The notes: a model not told the origin generated them from the sequence alone. DNA of 28,154 bases from Nemertoderma westbladi (GCA_032718475.1 JAUCBJ010007131.1:1-28154), one strand, 5' to 3'. Shown: positions 9,686 to 18,737, counted from the first letter of the stretch. Translations and numbers: made by a program.

Positions 9686-11222
9686 GTCAGCGGATAATGC
9701 GCGGGCCGAATCAGGTAAACCGCAACACCCGGCGACGGAGAGTAATGGGGGGGTTGCGAGTACCCCCAGCGGCGTGCGATCGAGCAGAGAGAGGCAGGTT
9801 GACGTCTCGAGAGGGCAGACGAAGCGTCGAGCCCGATCAGAAGAGAGAGGGAGAATAGTGGAGTTTAGCCGGGGGGTCGACGAGAGATCTCACGAGCCGG
9901 AATACTGCACAGAAAAGAGAAGAAGAGAAGATAGTAGAAGAAGTGTCGCCACGAACGATAGCAGTGTGAGGACAGATAGCGGACCGTCGATAGTAGAGAT
10001 GGAGTTAGGGAGTCAGTGGGGTCGAACTTCGGGAGATTGCCGTCGCCCCGGAGAAACGCACCGCACGCCAAGAGAGGGGTACAAGACGTACCAATACAAA
10101 GTCGAGAACAGGAGAGGGGATCGGAGAGAAGCTTCCCGACGGGATATAGCTGCCGATCGAGAGTACGGTAGTCGCCGGGAGATTCGAGATGCGCGAAGAT
10201 TAAACTTCGGTTCGAAGAGGCACATGCAGACCGCAGGACATACTGTGGGCCTTACTGCACATACTATTATAGGCCATGCTGGGAGAGATAGAGTAGGCGA
10301 TAGGGTAGCGCGAACGACGGGATTAAACCCGGAAGCCGCGGAGTACATACCGGTAGGTAGGCAAGAAGTGGGTAGGCCTATATCGGTACAGCAGCATGAC
10401 TATAATACACAGGGACATAACATATATCCAGGGGAGGGGGGAGTTATTGGAGATAGACGTATGGGCCCCAATGTATTAACATCAACCCCAGTACCAAACA
10501 TACCGGCCGGGGGGGGACAGGGTGACATTCCCCCATCACAATATCGACAATATACCCCGATAGGAGCAAGAACATCGAACTCCCTGGACGAGAACAGGTC
10601 GTGCGGACAGTCACTACCACACGCGGCCGTACAGGGGACTGCTAGTCCACAGTTAGCTGGTAGCAGGGCCACACTGTGGCAGGGACAGAAAGAAAATAAC
10701 ACCAAAAATAAAAACAATCCCAATATACCCAGTAGGCCGAGTCTAGACAATCGAAACATTAAATCAGTACATATAAACCTAAGCGCGATACGTGAAGGAC
10801 TATACAGGAAACGCTATAATCCAGGATTCCAATGTCAATTACATCGGGACGGAACCCATAAGACCAGGAGTTGCAAGTACTGGCAAGCGTTGCCCAAACG
10901 AGATCGTGTAGCCTACACAGACGCAAACGGACTATGTCATCGATGTGTGGTAAGAGGACACAGATCCGGAGAGTGTTGGAAAGGGAGAGGATGTGAAAGG
11001 ACTAAACCAGGGGCAGAGAAGCCCATGAGCAAACATAAAGGAGTCGGGAAAGTAGAAGGAGGCGTGTTGCATACGCACACAGGACTGACACAGTGCGATG
11101 GGGCATTACATGGGCAGAAGTCGTGTATACCGAGGGACAAGCGGGGGTCGTCGAGGCCTGTAATGCCAGCGCACATACGAAGGGGGAGGCCAGCAGAGGT
11201 AGTATCGAAGAGAGTGTGGTGA
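9483..11222 (+). CDS. Gag-like protein, C-terminal segment with tandem zinc knuckles
   Basis: After the remaining 40-residue repeats (ATGAPPRK, then ATDTPPRE) comes a long Arg/Glu/Ser-rich segment. Counting from 9483, the C-terminal region has C451-x2-H454-x4-H459-x4-C464, then about 20 residues, then a canonical CCHC knuckle C485-x2-C488-x4-H493-x4-C498, with C504 beyond. The spacing, with a W/L..R linker and GLCHRCVVRGH, is like the paired knuckles of BEL/Pao Gag, which bind RNA and package it. The frame ends with TGA at 11220-11222. No protease follows. A short overlapping frame at 11093-11293 could be an extension but has no recognisable motif. Confidence 0.65.
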   Translation: MGGGGATGAPPRKISGERRGVENVRQEGRRSLVRDSEVRSGGWGGGATDTPPREVSRERGGAESVPQPSADNARAESGKPQHPATESNGGVASTPSGVRSSRERQVDVSRGQTKRRARSEERGRIVEFSRGVDERSHEPEYCTEKRRREDSRRSVATNDSSVRTDSGPSIVEMELGSQWGRTSGDCRRPGETHRTPREGYKTYQYKVENRRGDRREASRRDIAADREYGSRREIRDARRLNFGSKRHMQTAGHTVGLTAHTIIGHAGRDRVGDRVARTTGLNPEAAEYIPVGRQEVGRPISVQQHDYNTQGHNIYPGEGGVIGDRRMGPNVLTSTPVPNIPAGGGQGDIPPSQYRQYTPIGARTSNSLDENRSCGQSLPHAAVQGTASPQLAGSRATLWQGQKENNTKNKNNPNIPSRPSLDNRNIKSVHINLSAIREGLYRKRYNPGFQCQLHRDGTHKTRSCKYWQALPKRDRVAYTDANGLCHRCVVRGHRSGECWKGRGCERTKPGAEKPMSKHKGVGKVEGGVLHTHTGLTQCDGALHGQKSCIPRDKRGSSRPVMPAHIRRGRPAEVVSKRVW

Positions 11223-11295
11223 AGAGTTGGAGGACGTATAGGAGGGCAGCGGGGGAGTGCCTACTGGAAGAAGGGGCACCTGAGAGTTTTTAGTC

Positions 11296-11405
11296 GTCCA
11301 AAGTTTTGGACTGAGGGGGGTGGGAATGAGGGCGAGACGCCCTTCCCACGCATAAAATATAAAATAATTATTTAATTAAAAATAATAAAATAATTAAATA
11401 ATAAA
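11296..11405 (+). other. Two hairpins and an AATAAA-containing AT tract after gag
   Basis: GTCCAAA/TTTGGAC (11296-11311) is a 7-bp perfect stem. GTGGGAA-tga-GGGC pairs with GCCC-TTCCCAC (11320-11349), an 11-bp stem with one bulge. The following A/T-only stretch holds AATAAA at 11384-11389 and 11400-11405. The block could mark a transcript 3' end or a structured element; neither is proven. Confidence 0.5.
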
Positions 11406-11462
11406 GTAGGTAGAAGTTAGGTAGTAAGAGAGTAGTACCGTTAGTTAGTTAGTTAGGAGTTA

Positions 11463-11699
11463 GTTAGAAGGTACATAGTACCTAGAGTTAGTCAGTTAGA
11501 AGGTACGTAGTACCTAGAGTTAGTCAGTTAGAAGGTACGTAGTACCTAGAGTTAGTCAGTTAGGAGGTACGTAGTACCGTTAGTGGAGTTAGGAGTAGTA
11601 AGAGGGTACGTAGTACCGTTAGTTAGAGAGTTAGTAAGAATTAGAGGGTACATAGTACCGTTAGTTAGAGAGAGTAAGAGTAAGAGGGTACGTAGTACT
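11463..11699 (+). repeat. Seven GGTAC-RTA-GTACC hairpins, partly in 32-bp tandem units
   Basis: The palindrome lies at 11470-11482, 11502-11514, 11534-11546, 11566-11578, 11605-11617, 11647-11659 and 11687-11699; the last has one changed base in its right arm. The first four are exactly 32 bp apart in units that also contain CTAGAGTTAGTCAGTTAG. The loop base alternates A/G while the arms stay constant. There is no open frame. Confidence 0.92.
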
Positions 11700-11741
11700 G
11701 TTAAGAGAGAGTTAGCAGAGTAGAGTTAGCAGTAGAGGGTT

Positions 11742-12265
11742 GTGGGCACCGTAAGCGCCACGTGGAAAGTAGTAAGAGAGGGGTTGTGGGCACCATAAGC
11801 GCCACGTAGTTAGAGTTAGTAGGGGATGCGCTGAACTTAGTGGGGCACGGGCGTGATGACGTGATTGATGTAAGAGCAGGGTATGTTAATTAGGGTGGGT
11901 GCCGGGCACAAGAGGTGCCGGGCACAAAAGTTAGTAGTAGAGTTAGTTGAGTTAGTAGAGAGTTAGTAGAGTTAGTTGAGTTAGTAGAGAGTTAGTAGAG
12001 TTAGTTGAGTTAGTAGAGAGTTAGTAGAGTTAGTAAGAGTTAGTAGTAGTTCACATAATTAACGTACCCGCTCTGCCGGCACTCAGAGCGTCACGTGCAG
12101 GCGAGTAGACGTAAAGGCAGTAGAGTTAGAGATAGAGTAGAGTAGTAGAGACGGGCACATAGGGTGCCAGGTAGTAGAGTTAGAGAGTTAGGTAGTAGAG
12201 TAGTAGAGAGGGCACATAGGGTGCCAGATAGTAGAGTGGTCGTGGGCACCGCAAGCGCCACGTGG
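11742..12265 (+). repeat. Second hairpin family set and a 29-bp tandem repeat
   Basis: GTGGGCACCRYAAGCGCCAC-type copies occur at 11742, 11786 and 12242. GTGCC-G-GGCAC occurs at 11899-11909 and 11915-11925. GGCAC-ATAGG-GTGCC occurs at 12154-12168 and 12211-12225. CGCTCTG/CAGAGCG forms a stem at 12069-12090. A 29-bp unit of GTTAGT/GTTAGA words repeats three times at 11941-12027. The + strand here is very poor in C outside the hairpins. No coding frame is supported. Confidence 0.8.
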
Positions 12266-12846
12266 TTAGAAGAGTGGGTAGAGTTAGGGAGTTCTAGTTA
12301 AAGGGCTAGAGAGTTGGTAGACTTAGAGGAGTCAAGTAGAGTTAGTAGAAGTAGAGAGTTAGTAGGAGTTAGTTAGACTTAGTAGTGCTAGTTAGAGTCG
12401 GAGAGTTAGTAGAAAGTTAGAGGCTCTCAGTTAGAGCTAGAAGTAGTAAGAGTTAGTAGTTAGTAGATAGTTAGATAGTTAGCAAGTAAGTAGTAGGTAG
12501 ATAGTATGATAGCACAGGGGTAGCATTAGAGGTCAGGGCCTTAGAGAGTGGCAGAGATTAGAGAGGAGATAGTAAGAGGAGCTGTTGCCGAGAGGGAAGA
12601 GTGCGACTCAGGTGTGGGGAGAGGGTAAGAGCGAGTTGAGTCAGAGAGCGGAGTTAGAGTGGTGAGAGTGTTGGGGAAACAAAAATTGTGTGAGAGAAGC
12701 ACACGATCGGCCCGACACGAGACGCCAGAGGGTAGTGACATCATACCCATAGGGAGCGGCCTGGAAAGCCGACTCCGAAAAAATAGACCCACCCCACACC
12801 CGATAATAGATCGGGATCCAGCGGAATTGTAGCGCACTTGAGTTGG
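12266..12846 (+). other. 3' internal region; possible relic of a C-terminal coding end
   Basis: 12266-12540 continues the GTTAG/TAGAG low-complexity sequence without genes. From about 12541 composition becomes normal. One + frame is open for 67 codons from 12629 to a TAG at 12830-12832, with peptides such as LRKNRPTPHPIIDRDP. It lies where the C-terminus of Pol would end in a full-length element, just before the polypurine tract. No domain can be recognised, so a pol relic is only a guess. The opposite-strand open frame is probably a shadow. Confidence 0.25.
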
Positions 12847-12875
12847 ATGCTATCTTCTCACCGGGAAGATAGCAT
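12847..12875 (+). other. Perfect 11-bp hairpin adjoining the polypurine tract
   Basis: ATGCTATCTTC (12847-12857) is fully complementary to GAAGATAGCAT (12865-12875) across a 7-nt loop. Its last base directly precedes the G7AG tract. In RNA it would be a stable stem at the plus-strand priming site. Confidence 0.9.
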
Positions 12876-12884
12876 GGGGGGGAG
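12876..12884 (+). other. Polypurine tract
   Basis: GGGGGGGAG lies immediately 5' of the 3' LTR start (TGTTAG). This is the standard position and composition of the primer for plus-strand DNA synthesis in LTR elements. Confidence 0.85.
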
Positions 12885-13427
12885 TGTTAGCTTATCCAAT
12901 TCCGCTAACACAAACCCATAGAGTGAGCCATTAAGCAATATTGGGGGCCACGAGGTTGGTTACCCAATCTCGTGTCACCCCAACAAAGTGGGAAGGAGAA
13001 ACACACAATAGGGGTCAGGGGCCAAAACCCTAACAGAGAGAGAACAGCAGGAGTGAAGGGAAACACTCCAAAGGGTGCCAACAGGGATATTAGCCAATGG
13101 GGGGACAGCATCGACTGGGTACTGTAACAAGGCCAAACCGTGCAATATATATTACCGGTCGATGCAATCAGTTATTCAGTTTACTCAGTCAGTTCAGTAG
13201 GGTGGAGCGGTGACTTCTATCACCGTCCGCTACCGCCATCACGTGTAATACTTCTGTACTTATCTACCGGTAACCGTGTCATCCATTCAACTGTGCTATA
13301 TCGACTATTATACCTTTATACATATTACCGAACATCAGAACTCTTAACGAACATTTTCATATACACGGCGGGGACGCGTAGATAGAAAACCCAAACGGAT
13401 AAACCAGGATCCGTAGATCCCGTCACA
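12885..13427 (+). repeat. 3' LTR, 543 bp
   Basis: Near-identical to 7044-7584, with six single-base differences and a 2-bp length change. It ends in CGTCACA, then the TTATT duplication. The TATA/initiator and terminal stem described for the 5' LTR are also present. Confidence 0.97.
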
Positions 13428-13432
13428 TTATT
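13428..13432. repeat. Target site duplication, right copy (TTATT)
   Basis: Exact match to 7039-7043, flanking the element. Confidence 0.9.
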
Positions 13433-14055
13433 TGTACGCATATCCCCTAATGCGCTCAGTAAGGTTCAAACAACATATTAATATGAAAATAAAGTATCTG
13501 CAAAGAAAAGAACCCAATACTATATAATTTGACCTTATTAAAAAATTTGCACTTTTGCACACTTATTTGTACAAATGCACTTTAGCAGATCGTAATGGTG
13601 GCTCTTATTTAACAAACTTATGTTTATCCTCTACCGATCTACGATGGTGTATGATCAAGTGTCAGTCGCTAAAAGTGTCAAAAATCCAATTTAATAAATC
13701 TGGATTTGCGATTTTGGACCATATTCATGGACATTTTAAGTCACTTTATAGACATAAAAAGTTAAACAAATGTTACGATTATAGTTAGAAATCATTCCAA
13801 ACTACATTTTAATCCAAAAAATAACATTCTACGATGAATAGAACTGGAAATAACAGTGTTTGAAATATCGAAAAAATGTTCACTATTTAAGTGCATTTTG
13901 CACTAAGTGCACATAAGTCTTTTCCCAAGTTTTATCCTATTTCACACACTACAATCTATCCTCTATCCAATGAAAAAAGTTTCAGATTAAACGGCCCTGT
14001 AGAACCGAAGTTATTTATGTTTAAAAATAGTCACTCGAAAATTTCAAATTCTCTT
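13433..14055. other. AT-rich non-coding stretch
   Basis: This is sequence that bordered the empty insertion site. No gene or repeat family is recognised; a 77-codon frame at 13555-13788 has no sign of being real. Confidence 0.55.
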
Positions 14056-14128
14056 GGTCACATAGTCTAGTGGTTATCAATCACGTTAATGAAACCTAAG
14101 TTCGCGGGTTCGAAATCCAATATTGACC
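14056..14128 (+). repeat. tRNA-like relic or SINE head
   Basis: A 73-bp block has an A box (TAGTCTAGTGGTTA, 14063-14076) and a B box (GGTTCGAAATCC, 14107-14118, one base longer than consensus). Its ends GGTCA and TGACC pair as an outer acceptor stem, but the inner pairs fail and the anticodon arm is poor. It is therefore a decayed tRNA gene or the head of a tRNA-derived SINE, not a functional tRNA. A pol III origin is inferred from the two boxes. Confidence 0.6.
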
Positions 14129-14268
14129 TGACCATTCTTAATTTTTTTGCAAAAAAAATTATTTTTATTTTTTCACTAAAATCGCTCTAACTTCGGTTCT
14201 GGTGGTCCAAATTCAATAAAATTGGTATATTCTTTGCCGTAATTTTTTTCTTAATCTTTTGAGAAGGG

Positions 14269-14313
14269 GTTATTTTTGGCCCCAAAAAAATTAAAAAAAA
14301 GGGCCAAAATAAC
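14269..14313. repeat. Foldback around an A-rich loop
   Basis: GTTATTTTTGGCCC (14269-14282) pairs with GGGCCAAAATAAC (14301-14313) with one bulged base; the loop is mostly A. Confidence 0.75.
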
Positions 14314-15679
14314 GCGATATTTTTCGACCCTTAAAATTCGTAATTTTAATTATATATGTTAAGATAAAAGATAGCGGAGTTAATTTGATACTTTTTACAG
14401 GTACTTTTGGCGCAATACGCTAAATTATAATGGAATAGCGATTTGTTAAAAAAAAAATTTTTCGTCCCTTTTTATAAATATTATATTTCACACGATCGCC
14501 TGCCGCTCCAGTTTTATAATACCTCCGGCGCTGTGATTAACGCTGTTAGATAGATAATTTAACGCACTATAAGTCTGTGTAAACAAATCTCCCGTAAGTT
14601 AAGTAGTTTTCGAGCTAGACGATTTCCCGCGAAGCAAGTTTGAAGCGCGAAATTATAATTTTGGCCCTCATTTTTTTAATATCATCCTTGGAGCAAAACC
14701 GATAGCATATTTGAATTCCCCGTATGGATATTGACTGTATAGAATGTACCTTAACCAACTAAAGTTAAAAATAAAAAATTATTCGATAAAAACTACTTTA
14801 CAAATTCGGGCCCTTTTTGGCCCCTATTGCCGACATATTTTTTGTACCCCCATTCGATAGGAACGTAGCCCCAATGGTCTTCTACGAGTTTCATAAAAGA
14901 ATTAGTGGATTCCTACCCGCGTTGTCGAATTAAACATTTCGGAAATAAGTTTTCCAAAAAAGACGGACAAAAACGTACAAATTTACAGCCCCTTTTTCCA
15001 CCCGAAATTTTAATAAATATCTTACCCCCATTCGATACGAAGGTAGTACCACTCTTCCCCTTTCCAACCGCGTTACTTTTGTTCCCGTACGATTAATATT
15101 AGCCGAGTTATAGCGGATCCCGCAAAGTCATTTTGTCCGTTTTTTCAACTTTGACGGACATTTTCGGAAAAAAGGCGTGGTAATCTTTTTTGAAAAAAAA
15201 AACGAATTCACTAATTAATCCCTTCTATCGTATCCCGGCGTCGGCTAAGCAATAACCTAGGGTTTTTTCGAGCCACTGTATAGCGCCTTTCAAAAAAATT
15301 TTAAAATTGTCGAAAAAATGACCGATTTTTGTCCGCCGTGTCCGTCGAAGGGTTAGATTTAATAATGTTAGAGTTGCTAATATCTTAGAATTCCGAGCCG
15401 CTCCCCTGGTGAGAAAATAAAAAAATTTGGTCTGTTCCTTCATCGAAAAGTCCCCCAGAATCCCAAGTTAACCTATATAGTTAGCGATTTGCCCCGCGTG
15501 GGGGCGCAGTTTTAAAAAAAAATATAGTTAGCGATGGCCTGCGGCTTTAGGAGCGGCCGCGGTATTCACCTCCCTCATAGCGGCCGCGGCGGTGTTGCGT
15601 CAAATGGAGAAATATTTATCCCACCTAGAAATTAATAATTTTACTTCAAATCATACCTCTATCATAGCAGAGGTAACGG
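14314..15679. other. AT-rich non-coding stretch with a diverged duplication and two GCGGCCGCGG blocks
   Basis: No gene. TACCCCCATTCGATA plus GAA.GTAG occurs near 14846 and again near 15024 within similar AT-rich surroundings, suggesting an old duplication of about 180 bp. TATAGTTAGCGAT recurs near 15476 and 15523. Two copies of GCGGCCGCGG lie at about 15554-15600 in an otherwise AT-rich tract. Nothing coding is supported. Confidence 0.5.
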
Positions 15680-15782
15680 TAGGTAGATGGGATAGGCCGT
15701 TGGTGGGATAGGCGATAGGCGGTAGGTGGGATAGGCGGTAGGTGGGATAGGCGGTAGGTGGGATAGGCGGTAGGTGGGATAA
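15680..15782. repeat. 16-bp minisatellite
   Basis: The unit GGTAGGTGGGATAGGC repeats perfectly at 15721, 15737 and 15753, with a final copy changed at its end (15769-15784) and degenerate copies upstream from about 15680. Confidence 0.92.
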
Positions 15783-15784
15783 CA

Positions 15785-16284
15785 GACTCTACTTCGGAAG
15801 TGATGTCTACAATAATTTACGGTTTCCTTTTTTTTTTATTAAATAATTTTCCACTTCTTTGTTTTTTGTGACGGGATCCAGTTTGCTAAGAATCCCTACC
15901 GCTGAACTGTTCCTGTGTAGTTTCTTTACGCGCTAGCGTGGCGGTTGTTTTGGGGTTATTTGGCCGAAGCCCTGGTGGTGAATAACAGTTTACTGGGTTT
16001 AGCTAATTCTTAATAACTGATACTGACTGCATGCACTATTAACCTACCGTAATAATGCTGCTACTGTACCAGGTCTAGTGGTATTGCTAGTGGTAAGAAA
16101 CGATGCACATATAGCCAACTGAGCTGCCCTCGCAGGGTACAGCTTTTATGTATAACCTACCTAGTGGTAATAGGTAAAAGCAACCAATGAGGCCTCAGAG
16201 TCCATACACATGCCCCCCTCCCATTGGTCCTCCTGTGAATCAAGCCACTTGTCAGTGCCGGGCTCTATTGGCCCTTGGGGTTTG
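15785..16284. other. Non-coding stretch
   Basis: Moderate GC, no open frame worth calling. Around 16120 the minus strand reads GGCAGCTCAGTTGGC, an A-box-like phrase, but no B box is found. Confidence 0.45.
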
Positions 16285-16371
16285 CTGTAAGTGAGCTGGT
16301 AAGCTCACTTACAGGCCTGATATTTCTTCTGCCCAATATTATTAAATTCCCCCCCCCCCCCCCCCCCCCCC
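16285..16371. repeat. Perfect 13-bp hairpin followed by a C23 run
   Basis: CTGTAAGTGAGCT (16285-16297) pairs exactly with AGCTCACTTACAG (16302-16314) over the loop GGTA. A run of 23 C spans 16349-16371. Such runs are prone to slippage and miscounting. Confidence 0.9.
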
Positions 16372-16510
16372 ATTTGTGATCGGAGCGCATAGTGGATTTA
16401 ACCCACCTCATTAATTTTTTTTATGAAACCCGAGAGTGATGTGACCTCTGTAGTGTATATTTTAATTTATTAGTTTTTAATGAAACTATGTATTTATATT
16501 TAATTTACAG

Positions 16511-16593
16511 CGATTCACATAAGAGCAACATTGTTGAAGAACTAAAAAGTTTGAACAATCAGAGATTGGCAATCAATGCTGATGAAACGATTG
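16511..16593 (+). CDS. Possible orphan internal exon
   Basis: An 83-bp stretch is bounded by a plausible acceptor (TTTAATTTACAG ending at 16510) and donor (GTGAGT at 16594). In one frame it is open and protein-like: 27 codons with pieces such as DSHKSNIVEELKSLNNQRL and INADETIG. Composition is less AT-biased than the flanks. No partner exon or protein family is recognised. It could be part of a gene with long introns, or chance. Confidence 0.3.
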
Positions 16594-16723
16594 GTGAGTT
16601 GCAGGACTGACTTGGGGTTATTTATAATTAGCAAGTTATATGTAATTTAAATTCTGTCCATCAAATTTAACCTTTTTGAATATTAACACTAAATTATATA
16701 TTTTATAACTAATCTTTACGCAC

Positions 16724-17210
16724 ATCTACAAACTAACGTCGCCCATGTCTTATTGCTAACAGATCAATACGACAAGGAGGTGGGGTGATAATGATTAAAT
16801 CAATGGACATCAATCACAGATTAGGAAACTGACATTGTTCCATAACAGAAACACTTTGATACCCAATAGAGCTAGCAAGTACAGTATTGACAATAAATAT
16901 GTAGTATTTGAAAACTCAAAAACTGCAAACAAAAGCAATGCATCGAAATATTGTAATTGTATTCCAAAAGGAAGCCAGTGCTTCCAGGCAGGTGTATTTA
17001 CCATAATCACTTTCTACTCTAACAACGCCAATGTAAAGTACAATCAAGCAGATAGCCATCTGAATCCTGTTACACATGTCCTCATGTGTTTACATCGTTT
17101 CTGAAGAGATCGAGAAAGTAGAATAGTAGACCCTAATATGTGCTGATTATTTACATCCTTCATGTAGTTGTTGAAAATAATTACATCTAAAGTATTTCCT
17201 AGGGCAAGCA
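16724..17210 (-). pseudogene. Shredded pseudogene of the MFSD4B-like transporter
   Basis: Several blocks align in order with the intact gene at 23617-24981 on the same strand. 16730-16765 matches its last codons (LLA.RHGRR then stop). 16840-16890 matches the region near 23915-23975. 16939-16985 matches 24004-24055 (ATGCATCGAAATATTGTAA). 17015-17115 matches 24135-24235, and 17120-17200 matches 24375-24460 (TGTAGTTG, TTCCTAGG). Intervening parts are deleted and frames are broken. It is a partial, old duplicate; no poly(A) tail was seen, so retroposition is not shown. Confidence 0.8.
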
Positions 17211-17271
17211 GTACTAGCGCATTATTGTGCACACGCTGTCTTCTTGATTTTTTCTCATCAGTTTCATACTA

Positions 17272-17856
17272 GGAAAGCCAGCAAGCTGGCTGGAAGGAGC
17301 CCGGGGAAGAGTCAGCCAAGACTATTACAAATGAACTATGTCAGTGAGCAATAAGAAAACTAAACAATTGTCTAAACTGTAAGGCGTGAGGCTAGCTGAC
17401 TTTGTGGCTCGTCCCACATAATAAAAAATGAAACTTTGCTACAACTAACAAAAATATAATAAATAAATAAATAAATAGCAAATAATTTTATTAAAAGGAC
17501 GTTTACAAAATATAACAATACCGAATATTTATTTTAAAAAATGCCCATGGTGCACAACAACCAGGTAAATAACAACGAATACAGCCAAATAATAGATTTA
17601 GTTTCCTTCTAAAGGTCAGCTGAATCTCTCTTCCCAGTGAATACTATGGGAATAACTATAAGGTTAATCACTGCTATGTTAGGTGGTAGGCCATCTGATT
17701 GAATTATAAGAACAGGGTCAGGGTCGTTCAAATGTTAGGTTCATAATGACATTTATCAGCTAGGATTAATCTCAGACTGAAAGCAACGCTGTTCAAATTG
17801 GAGGGAACTACGTTTGTCTATAGGTGGTCTTATTATCGCCAGCTTGCTGGCTTTTC
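17272..17856. mobile_element. TIR-flanked non-autonomous DNA transposon (MITE-like)
   Basis: GGAAAGCCAGCAAGCTGGC (17272-17290) and the complement of 17838-17856 (GAAAAGCCAGCAAGCTGGC) differ at one base, and TA flanks both ends (17270-17271, 17857-17858), as in Tc1/mariner-type insertions. The TIR itself contains the palindrome GCCAGC-AA-GCTGGC, so each end can fold alone. The 547-bp interior has no transposase frame and includes an AAAT-type tract near 17458. Superfamily assignment from the TA is tentative. Confidence 0.8.
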
Positions 17857-17858
17857 TA

Positions 17859-18737
17859 GTTAATTAATAGGGCTGCCTTTGATGTATTCGAATGGGTCCA
17901 ATAATACTCCTAAAGCCTCTATGAACTCTCTATATATTCCTTTGCCACAACTGTCAATGAATGTCTCAATACATTAAATTTTGCGACAAAATAATGTCAA
18001 AAAAACGAAATATATCGAATACCACACATTGAATCGATCTGAAATTTTGTAATGCGATTAGGAACCACCAAAGCAATGGACTTGCAAAGTTTCATAAAAA
18101 ACGCCAGGCAGGAAGTGCCTGAACCTGGATTATAATCAGTGAGTGAGTCAGTCAGTCAGTCAGTCAGTCAGTCAGTGTTATATGACCTGGGATTTTTACA
18201 GTAAGTATCCCGCTGTCGAGCGGGCTCCTAATAAATAAATATGCATACATACATCCATCGTATTTTGGCCGGCTTCAGGTTTAGACAAAAACTACCAAGT
18301 CTAAAGACAGGTTCGTTATAAGAAAAAATTTTGGTTGTGAAATAAATGATTCGCGAGAAACAATATTGAATTAGGGGATATATACTGTCAGTGTCTATAA
18401 ATGTTAGTAACTGAAATTTATTGAATTACATTTCAGTATTCAGAAATCATATAAATTTATATTTTAGAATTATTTTAGTTATATATTCCAGTACTATTAT
18501 AATACATGTCAAGATATACAATTAAATTGTAAGGCGCGTATAGAATTAAACCATTATATAAAACTAATATAATAATAATAATAACAATACTAATAATATA
18601 TATTAAACTAAAGTTACAAACAATAAATTGATATGAAAGATACCATATAATGCTCATCTCTCATACGAATAACATTAAAAAAAATACAAAAAATAATCGA
18701 TAAATGTGCAGTAAAGTGACTCGCTGCATCGATCGCG
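17859..18737. other. Non-coding stretch with a CAGT microsatellite
   Basis: A (CAGT)n run of about ten units lies at 18136-18177. Small stems occur at 18105-18121 (CAGGCA/TGCCTG) and 18209-18224 (CCCGCT/AGCGGG). An ATA/AAT-rich tract covers about 18565-18605. No gene is visible. Confidence 0.6.

Larger units (their letters stand above)
7039..13432 (+). mobile_element. Complete gag-only LTR retroelement (BEL/Pao-like), no pol
   Basis: Two nearly identical LTRs (7044-7584, 12885-13427) start with TGTT and end in CACA and are flanked by the 5-bp direct repeat TTATT. The internal 5.3 kb carries a gag-like protein ending in zinc knuckles, then about 1.6 kb of repeat- and hairpin-rich DNA, then a polypurine tract. 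I find no aspartic protease, RT (YxDD), RNase H or integrase motif on either strand. High LTR identity implies recent insertion, so the machinery was supplied in trans. It resembles in organisation the TR-GAG/LARD class of non-autonomous elements described in plants. Assignment to BEL/Pao rests only on the zinc-knuckle layout. Confidence 0.9.

Noticed and set aside
11320-11349. Bacterial-type terminator
   Set aside because: The stem is followed by an A/T tract, but the element is eukaryotic, so a rho-independent terminator makes no sense.
11400-12540. Telomere-like repeat (GTTAG words)
   Set aside because: Words are irregular (GTTAGT, GTTAGA, TAGAG), interrupted by hairpins and inside an LTR element.
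12541-12837. Minus-strand 98-codon frame
   Set aside because: Opposite to the element's sense strand, no motif, and best explained as a shadow.
16100-16150. tRNA-like sequence on the minus strand
   Set aside because: Only an A-box-like phrase (GGCAGCTCAGTTGG) is present; no B box follows at the right distance.
16349-16371. C23 run and the G13-like run near 19483 as meaningful sites
   Set aside because: Homopolymers of this length are most easily explained by slippage or assembly error.
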